From an uncultured Gemmiger sp. (GTDB taxonomy: Bacteria > Bacillota > Clostridia > Oscillospirales > Ruminococcaceae), in contig CALXHQ010000024.1 in the NCBI GenBank assembly GCA_944388145.1, forward strand, positions 117,067 through 181,066: a DNA stretch of 64,000 bases, read 5' to 3'. Within the stretch, counting starts at the first letter, position 1. Each line of letters begins with the position of its first letter. Both the position numbers and the translations under genes were made by a program. The notes beneath the pieces are model-generated. The model was not told the DNA's origin and ran no database searches. It saw nothing but the letters and a program-made list of their open reading frames with translations. Below are positions 28,643-38,217 of this stretch, one piece after another.

Positions 28643-30310
28643 TCACTGCGACTTCTCAATCATTTCCCGCGCGTTGGCCAGGCTCAGATCGGTGACATTG
28701 TCGCCGGAGATCATGGCAGCCAGGGCATGTACACGGCCCTCCATATCCAGCGTGTGGATTTGTGTGTAGGTGCGGCCATCCCGGACGTTTTTCTGGATCA
28801 GCAGCTGATTGTCGGCGAAAGCCGCCACCTGGGGTGTATGGGTGATGCAGAGAACCTGGTGCCCGGCAGCAGTATCGTGCAGCAGGTTGCCGATGCGTCC
28901 AGCAGCCAGCCCTGAAACACCAGTATCGATCTCATCATAGATGATAGTAGGGATAGCGTCCCGATCCGCAAGCGCACTCTTGAACGCCAGCATGATACGG
29001 GACAGCTCACCGCCGGAGGCAATTTTAGCCAGCGGCTTTGGATCTTCACCGGGGTTTGTGGATATGAGAAACTCCACCGTATCTTGTCCGGCGGACGCCA
29101 GAGGCCCCCGCTGATGTTTGAGCGTAAATCGGATGCCCGGCATATTCAGAAATGCCAATGCAGCCAGCATCTGCTGGTTCATATCATCGAATGCCTTTAG
29201 CCGGGACTGGGTCAGCTGTTCGGCAGCCTGGCGAGCCTGACGAAACAACTGTTGCTTGCGCCGGTTCAGCTCCTCAATCCGCTGAGAGGAGCTCTGATAC
29301 GTTTCCAGTTCCGCCGCATCGGCTTCCCGGCGTGCCAGCAAATCAGCCACCTCGCAGCCGTATTTGCGCTTGAGACGATAGATCTGATCCAGACGGGATT
29401 CAATCCGATCCAACTCATCCCCATCAAAAGTATAGCCGTCCAGCCGGTCGGCCAGCTCAGTGGTCAAATCCCGGGCGGAATAGTACAGATCGCTCAGTCG
29501 CTCTGAGAGCTGGGCCAGGTTTTCATCCATGCGCGCAGACTCCGCCAAACTGGTGGAGGCGCCGCCCAGCAGGTCGGCAGCGCCAGCCATATCATTTTCC
29601 TCGTTGCCGGACAGAGCGGTATAAGCTGCGGTGATGCCTTCCAGAATGTTTTGGGCGTGTACGATTACCCTTTTTCGATCGTTAAGAGTTTCTTCCTCGT
29701 CGGCAGTCAGGCTGGCAGCATCCAGTTCTTCAATTTCCTCCGTCAGCTGGGCTATACGGCGTTGCTTGTCTGCCTCGTTGGCCGTCAGCGCATCCGCCTC
29801 CCGTTTGACCTTTACCACTTCCCGGTACAGGTCATGGTAGGCCCTGCGCAGATTGCTGTTTTGGGCATATTGATCCAACAGCGACAAATGTGTGGCGGGA
29901 TTCGTCAAACTTTGGCTGTCATGCTGGCCATGGATGGCAATCAGGCCGGAGCAAATATCCCGCACTACTGTGGCGGTGGCCGGCATGCCGTTGATACGGC
30001 AGCTGCCTTTGCCCTCTGCGTTGATCTCCCGGTAGAGAAGCAGATCATCCGATGCTTCGTAACCACAATGCCGCAGCCGGGCCTTGACACTTTCCGGGAC
30101 CGATTCGAAGGTGGCCCAGATGCAGGCTTTGCGTGCACCGCTGCGCACCAGCTCCCGCGAGGTACGGTTGCCGAGAATCGCATTGATCGAATCGATCAGG
30201 ATGGATTTACCGGCACCGGTCTCACCTGTCAGCACATTAAAGCCGGGGGCAAACCGAACCTCGGCCTTTTCAATTACAGCAACATTTTCAATTTTGAGGT
30301 CGGTCAGCAT
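28643..30310 (-). CDS. recN: DNA repair protein RecN
   Basis: 555 aa SMC-like ATPase for double-strand-break repair. N-terminal P-loop GETGAGKSI (near residue 30), central coiled coil (about 155-365), then the ABC signature ASGGELSRIMLAFKSAL (near 435) and Walker B IIYDEIDTGVSG. The start MLTDLKIENVAVIEK is canonical, with GGGAGG 10 bases upstream. Position after argR is conserved in Firmicutes. Confidence 0.96.
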   Translation of the reverse strand: MLTDLKIENVAVIEKAEVRFAPGFNVLTGETGAGKSILIDSINAILGNRTSRELVRSGARKACIWATFESVPESVKARLRHCGYEASDDLLLYREINAEGKGSCRINGMPATATVVRDICSGLIAIHGQHDSQSLTNPATHLSLLDQYAQNSNLRRAYHDLYREVVKVKREADALTANEADKQRRIAQLTEEIEELDAASLTADEEETLNDRKRVIVHAQNILEGITAAYTALSGNEENDMAGAADLLGGASTSLAESARMDENLAQLSERLSDLYYSARDLTTELADRLDGYTFDGDELDRIESRLDQIYRLKRKYGCEVADLLARREADAAELETYQSSSQRIEELNRRKQQLFRQARQAAEQLTQSRLKAFDDMNQQMLAALAFLNMPGIRFTLKHQRGPLASAGQDTVEFLISTNPGEDPKPLAKIASGGELSRIMLAFKSALADRDAIPTIIYDEIDTGVSGLAAGRIGNLLHDTAAGHQVLCITHTPQVAAFADNQLLIQKNVRDGRTYTQIHTLDMEGRVHALAAMISGDNVTDLSLANAREMIEKSQ

Positions 30311-30343
30311 ACGGCGGTTCCCTCCCAGGTGCGGGGATTTGCA

Positions 30344-30805
30344 TCAACGGCGCGGTGTGTAACTGCGCAGTTCATCACAGATGGCATGTGCAGCTTCCTC
30401 GGTACGCATCAGGATAAAAAAGGTGTCGTCACCGGAGAGGGTGCCGACCACATTGTCCCAGGCGCGTGCATCAAACACCTCACAGGCAGCGTTGGCCATG
30501 CCGGAAAAGCACTTGACAAGAACAAGATGCCCGGCATAGTCGACCTTCAATACCGATTCACGAAAGATTGTCTCAAACCGACTGGGAGAATGGCTGACCT
30601 TACCGGATTCCGAGGCTGCCACATAGCGGTAACCGCCGCTTCCGGTGGCGGTTTTTACCAAGCGCAGTTCCCGAATATCGCGGGAAACCGTGGCTTGGGT
30701 TACATCAAACCCTTCGGCGCGCAGATAAGAGAGCAGCTCTTCCTGGCGGTCAATAGGGTATTTTTCAATCAGGTCCAGAATGGCCTGGTGCCGTGCGCGC
30801 TTCAT
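30344..30805 (-). CDS. argR: arginine repressor ArgR
   Basis: 153 aa. N-terminal winged helix (RQEELLSYLRAEGFDVTQATVSRDI) and C-terminal hexamerisation/arginine-binding domain with GTLSGDDTFFILM. It represses arginine biosynthesis genes when arginine is abundant. It starts 7 bases after nadK ends and lies in the conserved tlyA-nadK-argR-recN order. Confidence 0.95.
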   Translation of the reverse strand: MKRARHQAILDLIEKYPIDRQEELLSYLRAEGFDVTQATVSRDIRELRLVKTATGSGGYRYVAASESGKVSHSPSRFETIFRESVLKVDYAGHLVLVKCFSGMANAACEVFDARAWDNVVGTLSGDDTFFILMRTEEAAHAICDELRSYTPRR

Positions 30806-30812
30806 ACCGCAG

Positions 30813-31655
30813 TCATCTCCTTGCTAACTTATTTTCAATTGCACGAAATTGTTCGGCACTGTCAAACGCAATAAATGGCAGCGCTCGCTCGGCGATTTGA
30901 ACTTCCACCGTGTTTCCTGGCGCCAAAATGCAGCTGCTCAGGCTGTCCGCACTGACCAGCACTTCATCGCGGTTTTCTTCAGCGGATGTGATGCAGATGC
31001 GCCGTTTGCCGGAAAATACCAGCGGCGCAATATGTATGCCATGCGGGCAGATGGCGTTCAGCACAAAAACCGGTGCCGTCACGTCCAGTACAGGCCCCCC
31101 GGCGGAGAGCGAATAGGCGGTGGAACCTGTAGGGGTTGCCAGGATCACTCCGTCGCTGCGGAAACGGCAGACAAATACGCCGTCGCAGGTTACGATATAA
31201 TCCATAGGATGCTGACGAGATTTGCCATAAAGGACAATATCGTTGACAGCCATGGTGCGCCAGCTGGCAGAATCGCATGTGGCCTTCAACAGTGAACGCT
31301 GTTCCAGCTGGTAATCTCCCCGAGCCAGGCGCCAGAGCTTATTTTCCATTTGCTGGACCTCACAGGTAGCCAGAAAGCCGGTTCGTCCCAGATTGATCCC
31401 CAAAAGCGGTTTACCGGCATCCACACACTTGGATGCCGCACGCAGCAGGGTGCCATCGCCCCCCACTGTGACTACGGCGTCTGCCTGCTGGATCCCGCTT
31501 ACTGCGGGCAGATACACGGCCCCCCTGATCGGCTGATCCGAATACCGGTCGGCAATCAGCACCCGCACACCAAAATTGCACAACAGCGCTGCCGCTTGCC
31601 GCGTAATTTCCAGCTCTTCGTCTTTTGTGGGGTTTGGATCAAGATAAACCGTCAT
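30813..31655 (-). CDS. nadK: NAD kinase
   Basis: 280 aa from the ATG at 31655 (CAGGAGA 5 bases upstream; a longer frame to 31706 overlaps tlyA). It phosphorylates NAD to NADP. The ATP/NAD site motifs are VTVGGDGTLL (near residue 60), MAVNDIVLYG (the NE/ND motif) and the glycine-rich ATPTGSTAYSLSAGGP (near 165). Confidence 0.95.
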   Translation of the reverse strand: MTVYLDPNPTKDEELEITRQAAALLCNFGVRVLIADRYSDQPIRGAVYLPAVSGIQQADAVVTVGGDGTLLRAASKCVDAGKPLLGINLGRTGFLATCEVQQMENKLWRLARGDYQLEQRSLLKATCDSASWRTMAVNDIVLYGKSRQHPMDYIVTCDGVFVCRFRSDGVILATPTGSTAYSLSAGGPVLDVTAPVFVLNAICPHGIHIAPLVFSGKRRICITSAEENRDEVLVSADSLSSCILAPGNTVEVQIAERALPFIAFDSAEQFRAIENKLARR

Positions 31656-31702
31656 GTTTGTCTCCTGACTTAAGCGCAAAGAATGCGGCGGAATCCATTG
31701 GA

Positions 31703-32521
31703 TCAATGCGCGGATGGGGCCCGGTCCAGGGCTGAGTGGGCAGCAGCCACCACCTGTTCCACAGAGTCCTGCGGCAGGCGAGGCGTATAATCGCCATGGC
31801 GTACAAACAGTAAAAACTCAATGTTCCCTTCCGGGCCTTTGATGGGAGAATAGTCTAGTCCCAGCACGGAGAAATGATTTGCTTCGGCATATGTGATGGC
31901 GGTATGGAGGACTTCCCGATGGGTGGCGGGCTCACGGACCACACCCTTTTTGCCCACTTTTTCCCGCCCGGCTTCAAACTGCGGTTTGACCAAGCAGACG
32001 CCGCAGGCACCAGGTGTGCAGACAGCATCTGCCACCGGAAAGATATGTTTCAGTGAAATAAAGGACACATCCACGCTGAAAAATTCGATTGGCTCCGCCA
32101 GCATGTCCGGCGTTACATTGCGAATATTGGTGCGTTCCATATTCACCACTCGGGGATCGGTGCGCAGGCTCCAGGCCAGCTGACCATACCCCACATCTAC
32201 GGCATAGACCTTGGCAGCCCCATTTTGCAACATACAGTCCGTAAAACCGCCGGTGGAAGCGCCGATGTCCATGCAGACCTTTCCATCGGGGTGCATGGGG
32301 AATACCTGCATTGCCTTTTCCAGCTTAAGGCCGCCGCGGCTGACATAACCGATGTCATGACCGCGTACTTCCACGTTGGCGCCATCCGGCACGGGGTCCC
32401 CCGCCTTGTCGGCCTTCTGGCCATTCACAAAGACAATACCGGACATGATCAGCGCCTTGGCACGTTCTCTGCTCTGCACCAACCCGTTTTGAACGAGATA
32501 TTGATCAAGACGAAGTTTCAT
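31703..32521 (-). CDS. tlyA: TlyA family rRNA (cytidine-2'-O)-methyltransferase
   Basis: 272 aa. N-terminal S4 RNA-binding domain (MKLRLDQYLVQNGLVQSR) and an FtsJ-like SAM domain with DIGASTGGFTDCML (near residue 80). TlyA proteins 2'-O-methylate rRNA of both subunits in some species and are associated with haemolysin-like annotations; in Firmicutes the rRNA role is more likely. The ATG at 32521 has GGAG 6 bases upstream and overlaps dxs by 17 bases. Confidence 0.92.
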   Translation of the reverse strand: MKLRLDQYLVQNGLVQSRERAKALIMSGIVFVNGQKADKAGDPVPDGANVEVRGHDIGYVSRGGLKLEKAMQVFPMHPDGKVCMDIGASTGGFTDCMLQNGAAKVYAVDVGYGQLAWSLRTDPRVVNMERTNIRNVTPDMLAEPIEFFSVDVSFISLKHIFPVADAVCTPGACGVCLVKPQFEAGREKVGKKGVVREPATHREVLHTAITYAEANHFSVLGLDYSPIKGPEGNIEFLLFVRHGDYTPRLPQDSVEQVVAAAHSALDRAPSAH

Positions 32522-34421
32522 TTTTGTCTCCTTCACAGATTGCGGGCGGTACGGGGGGAACGGTTTGCGCGTTAAGAATGCTCTGCATTAGCGACACGGC
32601 ATCCAGAGCCTGATCTTTGCGCAGCTCTGGCACATTGGCGTGAAGCAGATGACGATTGTCCACTGCGTGCAGCAAAAATCTCCCCTGCCAGCCGCTCTGC
32701 TGCAGCGCAAAACAGAGCTGCTCACCGATGCCGCCGTCTTTCACACATTCCTCTGCGAACAGAATCGTATTGTACCTGCTCAGATCCCGGCACAAATTTA
32801 CCGGCAGCGGAACGATGCGCAGCAGTTTGCAGCAGTCGGCATGAATGCCACGCTGCAGCAGCAGGTCCCCGGCGGCCAAAGCCTCCTCCGTCTCGGCGCC
32901 ATAGCTGACCAAAACAATTCGGGAGTCTTCCTTTCGATCAATGAAATCGTAGAGATCACCACTGCAGCCCAGCGCAGCCATTGCGGGCTTTTCCTCGCCG
33001 CGGGGATAGCGGATCGCCCGGGGGCCATGGGGATGGCGAACCAGCTCAGTTAGCCAGTATTCCAGCTCGGCGTAGTTGGCAGGCGAATACGTTTCCACCT
33101 GCATCTGGCTGAAAAAGCCAGGATCATAGATTCCCTGGTGCGTCTCGCCGTCATTGGGAACAAGCCCGGCGCGATCCACTGCAAAGATCACATTCAGCCT
33201 CATCAGGCAGATGTCATGAATCATCTGGTCATAGGCCCGCTGAAAGAACGTAGAGTAAATGGCCACAACGGGCAGCAATCCCTGGCTGGCGAGACCGCCG
33301 GCAAAAGTAACCGCATGTTCCTCCGCCATTCCCACATCAAAGAACCGCTCCGGGTGGGCATGCTTGAAATATTGCAGTCCCGTACCATATTTCATGGCAG
33401 CAGTGATGGCACACAACTCTTTGCATGTTGCCCCCAGTTCGGCCAGTTTGGAGCCGAAGCAGGTGGAAAAGCTATCCTTGGGAGAAACCTCGGGGTTGGT
33501 GATATGGTTCAAGTCAAAGGCTGAAACGCCGTGGAATTCGCCGGGATTTTCCTCGGCCGGCTTGAATCCCTTGCCCTTTTTAGTGACGACGTGGATGAAC
33601 AGCGGGGCGCTTTGTTCCTGGAGATTTGTGAACATCTGACTGAGCCGGATGACATCGTGGCCATCCACCGGGCCAATGTACTGGAAGCCCATCTCTTCAA
33701 ACATAGTGGAATGGTAAATACCGCGGCGAATCATCTGCTTTCCGCCTTGCAGTACGCGCACGACGCCGCTGCCCAAGAGCGGAATGCTCTCCAGCGCGGT
33801 TTCCATCTGAGCTTTCGCATGGAAATACTTTGGGTCGGTGCGCAGCCGGGTCAGGTAGTTGGCGATCTCCCCCACATTTTTTGAAATGGACATTTTATTG
33901 TCATTGAGAATAACCACCAGGTTATTGAGCATGCCAATGTTATTCATGCCCTCGTAAACCATACCGCCAGTAAAGGCGCCGTCCCCGATGACCGCCACAA
34001 CCTTGCCCGGCTCATTTTTGAGCTTTTTGGCCCGGGCAATGCCGATGGCCACCGACAGCGCCGTGCTGCCATGACCGGCAATAAAGGCATCACAGTCGCT
34101 CTCTGAAGGGTTAGGGAAGCCTGAAATGCCGTCTTTTTGGCGCAACGCAGCAAAACCGGCGCGGCGGCCGGTCAGCAACTTGTGGGTATAACATTGATGG
34201 CCGACATCGAACACGATCTTGTCCCGCGGAAGCACCAGCGCACGGTGCAGTGCAACCGTTAGCTCCACCACTCCCAGGTTGGATGCCAAGTGGCCGCCAA
34301 TGGCCGATACACTCTCAATCAGAAAGCTGCGAATTTCGCTGCACAATACGGGCAGTTCCTCCGGCAACAGTTTCTTTACATCCCCGGGCTGCTGGATGCG
34401 GCTCAGCAATGGATACCTCAT
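32505..34421 (-). CDS. dxs: 1-deoxy-D-xylulose-5-phosphate synthase
   Basis: 638 aa. A thiamine-diphosphate enzyme that condenses pyruvate and glyceraldehyde 3-phosphate, the first step of the MEP isoprenoid pathway. The ThDP motif is GDGAFTGGMVYEGMNN (near residue 150), and the transketolase-like region has DRAGLVPNDGETHQG (near 420). The ATG at 34421 has GAGGTG 6 bases upstream, better than the GTG at 34430. It lies with ispA in one operon. Confidence 0.97.
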   Translation of the reverse strand: MRYPLLSRIQQPGDVKKLLPEELPVLCSEIRSFLIESVSAIGGHLASNLGVVELTVALHRALVLPRDKIVFDVGHQCYTHKLLTGRRAGFAALRQKDGISGFPNPSESDCDAFIAGHGSTALSVAIGIARAKKLKNEPGKVVAVIGDGAFTGGMVYEGMNNIGMLNNLVVILNDNKMSISKNVGEIANYLTRLRTDPKYFHAKAQMETALESIPLLGSGVVRVLQGGKQMIRRGIYHSTMFEEMGFQYIGPVDGHDVIRLSQMFTNLQEQSAPLFIHVVTKKGKGFKPAEENPGEFHGVSAFDLNHITNPEVSPKDSFSTCFGSKLAELGATCKELCAITAAMKYGTGLQYFKHAHPERFFDVGMAEEHAVTFAGGLASQGLLPVVAIYSTFFQRAYDQMIHDICLMRLNVIFAVDRAGLVPNDGETHQGIYDPGFFSQMQVETYSPANYAELEYWLTELVRHPHGPRAIRYPRGEEKPAMAALGCSGDLYDFIDRKEDSRIVLVSYGAETEEALAAGDLLLQRGIHADCCKLLRIVPLPVNLCRDLSRYNTILFAEECVKDGGIGEQLCFALQQSGWQGRFLLHAVDNRHLLHANVPELRKDQALDAVSLMQSILNAQTVPPVPPAICEGDKNETSS

Positions 34422-34484
34422 ACGGTACACCTCTTATTTGATCTCCTGCGGCGCGCCTTTGCGCCGGTATTCTCATAACATCGT

Positions 34485-34955
34485 TCAGGCGGGGAGCGGC
34501 ATCACAAACCCGATCACAACGCCCAGCACAGCGCCTGCCAAAACCTGAACCGGCGTGTGGCCTACCATTTCTTTCAAGCGTTTGTCTGCCAACCAGGGAA
34601 AGTTCTGTGCCCCCTCGTCCATCCACTCGTTGAGCATCTGGTTCAGAACCTTGGCTTGCTCTCCGGTTTCCCGGCGAACCCCCATGGCGTCATACATGAC
34701 AATGACAGAAATCACCACAGCCAGGGCAAACAAAGGCGAACCGGTGCCGCAATACCGGCCTGTAGCCACCAGCATGGCGCAGACTGTGGCAGAATGAGAA
34801 CTGGGCATTCCACCGGCGCCCCAGATCCGTTCCGGAATAAATTTTCCAATGATGATAAGATTCAAGATCACCTTAATCAGCTGGGCAGCCAAAGACGCCG
34901 CCACCGCTGTAATTAAGATGAAGTTCCACTGTAATGGCACCATTAGCCACTGCAT
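34485..34955 (-). CDS. divergent PAP2 family protein (DUF212)
   Basis: 156 aa membrane protein with about four hydrophobic segments. GGMPSSHSATVCAM (near residue 47) is the DUF212 form of the PAP2 phosphatase histidine motif, and YDAMGVRRETGEQAKVLN is the second signature block. It is probably an acid-phosphatase-like enzyme acting on lipid or polyprenyl phosphates. Position between ispA and dxs, both in polyprenyl synthesis, fits a prenyl-phosphate role (inference). Confidence 0.88.
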   Translation of the reverse strand: MQWLMVPLQWNFILITAVAASLAAQLIKVILNLIIIGKFIPERIWGAGGMPSSHSATVCAMLVATGRYCGTGSPLFALAVVISVIVMYDAMGVRRETGEQAKVLNQMLNEWMDEGAQNFPWLADKRLKEMVGHTPVQVLAGAVLGVVIGFVMPLPA

Positions 34956-34969
34956 TGTTTCATACCCCT

Positions 34970-35857
34970 TTACTTGCTGCGAACCAGAAGACCTCCGGCT
35001 AGCAATCGAAGGAAATCCGCCCGTTTTCCCAACGGAGCCAGAGCTTCCAGCGCCGCATCGTTGTGTTGCTTTGCCAGATCCCTGGCACCTTCCAACCCAT
35101 ACAAAGTGACAAATGTTGTTTTTCCGTTTTCCGCATCACTGCCAATCGGCTTGCCCAGTGTTTCCTCGGTGGAGGTAACGTCGAGTACGTCATCCACAAT
35201 CTGGAATACCAGCCCGATCTCCCGGGCGTACATCTCCAGCTGTGCAGTCACCTGGGCATCGGCTCCCGCGGCGGCGCAGCCCATTTGAACCGCCGCCAGA
35301 ATCAATGCTCCGGTTTTGTGATGATGCAGCGTCAGAAGCTGCTGCTCGTTTGCTGTTTCCTGCTCAAATTGCTTGTCCAGTTCCTGCCCGTAGAGCATAC
35401 CGCGGGCACCAGCTGCCCTTGCAAGGATTGCGGCAGCGGAAACTCTGCTTTCCGCCGCGAGTGGCGCATTGGCCACCACTTCGAACGCAGCTGTTACCAG
35501 AGCATCTGCCGCCAGCAACGCGATGGCCTCTCCATATTGCCTGTGGCAGCTGGGGCGGCCGCGGCGCATATCATCGTTGTCCATGCAGGGCAGATCATCA
35601 TGAATCAGCGAATAACAATGCAGCATTTCCAGCGCTGCCGCATAGTCCACTGCGCAGCTTTCTTCCGCGCCTGCCAAATGGCAGGCAGCGAACACCAATA
35701 CGGCCCGGACCCGCTTACCCCCGCCCAAAAGGCTGTAACGCGCCGCCTGACCAATCCGGGTGCTTTGCGGCAGATACCGGTCACAGAGCACCTGCAAGCG
35801 CTGCTCTGTCATAGTCACGTAGGCGCGATACTGCGCCTGATAGGCTTCGCACGTCAT
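34970..35857 (-). CDS. ispA: polyprenyl synthetase (farnesyl/geranyl diphosphate synthase)
   Basis: 295 aa trans-prenyltransferase. First Asp-rich motif DDLPCMDNDDMRRG (near residue 83) and second DDVLD (near 220), with GGGKRVRAVL near 45. It builds farnesyl diphosphate from IPP and DMAPP. The start ATG at 35857 with GGAGGA comes 2 bases after the xseB stop. Gene order xseA-xseB-ispA-dxs is conserved in Firmicutes. Confidence 0.95.
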   Translation of the reverse strand: MTCEAYQAQYRAYVTMTEQRLQVLCDRYLPQSTRIGQAARYSLLGGGKRVRAVLVFAACHLAGAEESCAVDYAAALEMLHCYSLIHDDLPCMDNDDMRRGRPSCHRQYGEAIALLAADALVTAAFEVVANAPLAAESRVSAAAILARAAGARGMLYGQELDKQFEQETANEQQLLTLHHHKTGALILAAVQMGCAAAGADAQVTAQLEMYAREIGLVFQIVDDVLDVTSTEETLGKPIGSDAENGKTTFVTLYGLEGARDLAKQHNDAALEALAPLGKRADFLRLLAGGLLVRSK

Positions 35858-35859
35858 AT

Positions 35860-36084
35860 TTAATCCTCCGTTGTTAGCGGATCTTTCCCGGCGGGTTGCA
35901 GCCGGGCATCGATTTCCTCTACCTGCAGCCGGGCTTTGTCCAGAGCCACGTTGCAATATTGAATCAGGTCGGCGGCTTCGGCATAGAGCTTGACACTTTC
36001 CGCCAAGGGGGTGTCCTGCATCTGAGTCAATATCGTTTGCAGCCGCGCAAGGGCTTCCTCAAAGGATTTCGGTGCTTTCTTCAT
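35860..36084 (-). CDS. xseB: exonuclease VII small subunit
   Basis: 74 aa, typical XseB length. FEEALARLQTILTQMQ and the helix PLAESVKLYAEAADLIQYC are family hallmarks. It associates with XseA to degrade single-stranded DNA. It overlaps the xseA end by 26 bases. Confidence 0.95.
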   Translation of the reverse strand: MKKAPKSFEEALARLQTILTQMQDTPLAESVKLYAEAADLIQYCNVALDKARLQVEEIDARLQPAGKDPLTTED

Positions 36085-37291
36085 GGGTATCCAATTTCCT
36101 CACTTGATTTACAGTACAGTGCGCCAGTGCCTGCGCACCGCGCAGGTGGATTTCCTCGCCTGCGCGAAGCTCCATGACCGTCCGGCAATGGCCTTTCTGG
36201 TCTTCCACCATTGCATAGCCGCGTGCCAGCACAGTATATGGGTTCAACGCTGCAGCGAGCTCCGCCGCGGACCCCAGAGCGGCTTGCTTCTGTCGGAGCA
36301 TAGCCTTGCCAGCACGGTCCAATTGCGCGGCACAGTCCGTAAGCAACTTTTGCCGGGCATCCATGGCAGCATGCACACAGGTAATTGTCTCTGCCGGACG
36401 GACGCTTCTGAGTGTATTATAGCACATCCGCAGAGAATCCTGTATATTTTTTTGAATATTTTCACCCAAACTGCATATTTCGGCCCGAATACGCTGCTGA
36501 TCCGGCACGCAAAGTTCTGCTGCAGCGGAAGGTGTGGGGGCGCGCAAATCCGCCACATAGTCCAAAATGGTGTAGTCGATCTCATGTCCGACGGCGGACA
36601 CCACCGGTTTGCGGCAGGCATAGACCGCCCGGGCAATCCGTTCACTGTTAAAAACCCACAGGTCCTCCTTGCTGCCGCCGCCGCGTGTGACCAGAATCAG
36701 TTCCGCGCGCGGGTCGGAGTCCAGCGCGCGAATGCCGGCCACAATGCTGTCCTCTGCCTCGATTCCCTGCACACTGACCGGGGCCAGCAGCAGTTGGGTC
36801 AACGGCCATCGCCGGCTGATGACATTCTTCACATCCTGCAGAGCGGCACCGGTTTTGGAGGTTACTACGCCAATGCAATGCGGTATGGGCGGCAGCGGAC
36901 GCTTGTGTTCCGGTGCAAAAAGTCCTTCCCCCTCCAATTTTTTCTTCAAGGCATCAAACGCCATCTGCGCGGCACCGGCGCCAAAGGGGCGAAGATAGTC
37001 AGCATACAACTGAAATGCGCCGTCTCTCTCGTAGATTGTGACATGGCCGTAGGCAAGCACCAATATGCCATTCTGCGGGGCAAATCGCAGCAGCCGGGCC
37101 TTATCCCGAAACATGACAGTCTTAATGGCGGATTCTGCATCTTTGAGGGTGAAATACAGATGACCGCTTTTGTAATGGCGGGTGAAGTTGGAGATCTCGC
37201 CGCAAACAATCAGGCTGTTCAGAGGTTCGCTGGCTGCCAGTACCTGCCTGGCCAGCCGATTGAGCGCTGTTACACTGATAAAGTCGGCCAT
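36059..37291 (-). CDS. xseA: exonuclease VII large subunit
   Basis: 410 aa. N-terminal OB fold (LVCGEISNFTRHYKSGHLYFTLKD), catalytic core with GVVTSKTGAALQDV and VTRGGGSKEDLW (near residue 200), and C-terminal coiled coil. It processively degrades single-stranded DNA with XseB. It overlaps the TsaD-like gene by 22 bases upstream and xseB by 26 bases downstream, so it is tightly coupled. Confidence 0.96.
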   Translation of the reverse strand: MADFISVTALNRLARQVLAASEPLNSLIVCGEISNFTRHYKSGHLYFTLKDAESAIKTVMFRDKARLLRFAPQNGILVLAYGHVTIYERDGAFQLYADYLRPFGAGAAQMAFDALKKKLEGEGLFAPEHKRPLPPIPHCIGVVTSKTGAALQDVKNVISRRWPLTQLLLAPVSVQGIEAEDSIVAGIRALDSDPRAELILVTRGGGSKEDLWVFNSERIARAVYACRKPVVSAVGHEIDYTILDYVADLRAPTPSAAAELCVPDQQRIRAEICSLGENIQKNIQDSLRMCYNTLRSVRPAETITCVHAAMDARQKLLTDCAAQLDRAGKAMLRQKQAALGSAAELAAALNPYTVLARGYAMVEDQKGHCRTVMELRAGEEIHLRGAQALAHCTVNQVRKLDTHEESTEIL

Positions 37292-38217
37292 GCGCCCACC
37301 TCCCTGGCCGCCAGAATTGAGATGCCAATGGCATTGTCGCTGGCAAACTTGCCGGGTACAAAACAGGCATTGCTCAGGCGTGCCGTGATATATTCCCGTA
37401 CCATCTCGTTGCTCATTACCCCGCCGGCAAAGACCACCGGCAGACCAGGATATTTCTCCAGGGCGCCGCGAGCCATACGATAGAGCGTTTCAGCCACACA
37501 CAGCAGACAGTATTTACAGACATACTCCGGGGATTGGCCCTGCTCCAGCAGTTGAACACACTGATTCTCAAGGCCTGACAGACTGCACTGCATTCCTCTC
37601 ACACTAGCCTTCGGGCGGATCTTTTCCTGGCAACAAGCGGCCAGACGGCTGACTTCCGCCCCCGCTGGAAAAGCATACCCCAAGCGCACCCCTAACCGGT
37701 CCACCGCCTGCCCGGCATACAGGTCGCTGCTGGTTCCAAGGCACGCAACAGGATTTGGACCTTGGCAAAGCAGCAGATCGGTGGTCCCGCCGGAGACATG
37801 AAATACAAGAGCCTTCTGATCAAACAGGTCCGGTCCGGCTGCGGCAAACAGCGCTGCGGCAATATGCCCTTGCTGATGGGTGGATCGTACAAGCGGAATC
37901 CCTCGTGCCAGTGCAAATGCAGATGCCGCGCTGACGCCGGTGAGAAAGCATGGCATATAGGACCCTTCCAACGGTCTGGGCTTTTCGGAAACTCCCACTG
38001 CTTCCACTTTGGTCAGATCTGTCTGTGCTGCAATCTGTGACATCAAGTCCGGCAAAGCCGCCGTGTGGTGAAACACAGCATCGCTCTGCCGCAGCCCCAG
38101 CTGGCCCTGTCGAACCGGCAAAAATCTCTTGGCATCGCAAACAACCTCTCCGGCATCTGTGTCAAACACAGCCAGAGAGGTTGCATAATTGCTTGTGTCA
38201 AACCCCAGCGTCAGCAT
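37270..38217 (-). CDS. TsaD/Kae1-family (M22) paralogue
   Basis: 315 aa of the ASKHA-fold glycoprotease family. TsaD features present: N-terminal LGFDTSNYATSLAV, metal-ligand HQQGH (near residue 115), GGTTDLLL, CSLSGLENQ, VFAGGVMSNEM and FASDNA with the Asp ligand. True TsaD makes t6A with TsaB/TsaE; this shorter copy lies in the slot where Bacillus has folD, and such copies are common in Clostridia beside xseA. Its role is unsettled: it may be a second t6A enzyme or have another substrate. It overlaps nusB by 7 bases. Confidence 0.82.
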   Translation of the reverse strand: MLTLGFDTSNYATSLAVFDTDAGEVVCDAKRFLPVRQGQLGLRQSDAVFHHTAALPDLMSQIAAQTDLTKVEAVGVSEKPRPLEGSYMPCFLTGVSAASAFALARGIPLVRSTHQQGHIAAALFAAAGPDLFDQKALVFHVSGGTTDLLLCQGPNPVACLGTSSDLYAGQAVDRLGVRLGYAFPAGAEVSRLAACCQEKIRPKASVRGMQCSLSGLENQCVQLLEQGQSPEYVCKYCLLCVAETLYRMARGALEKYPGLPVVFAGGVMSNEMVREYITARLSNACFVPGKFASDNAIGISILAAREVGAWPTLSV

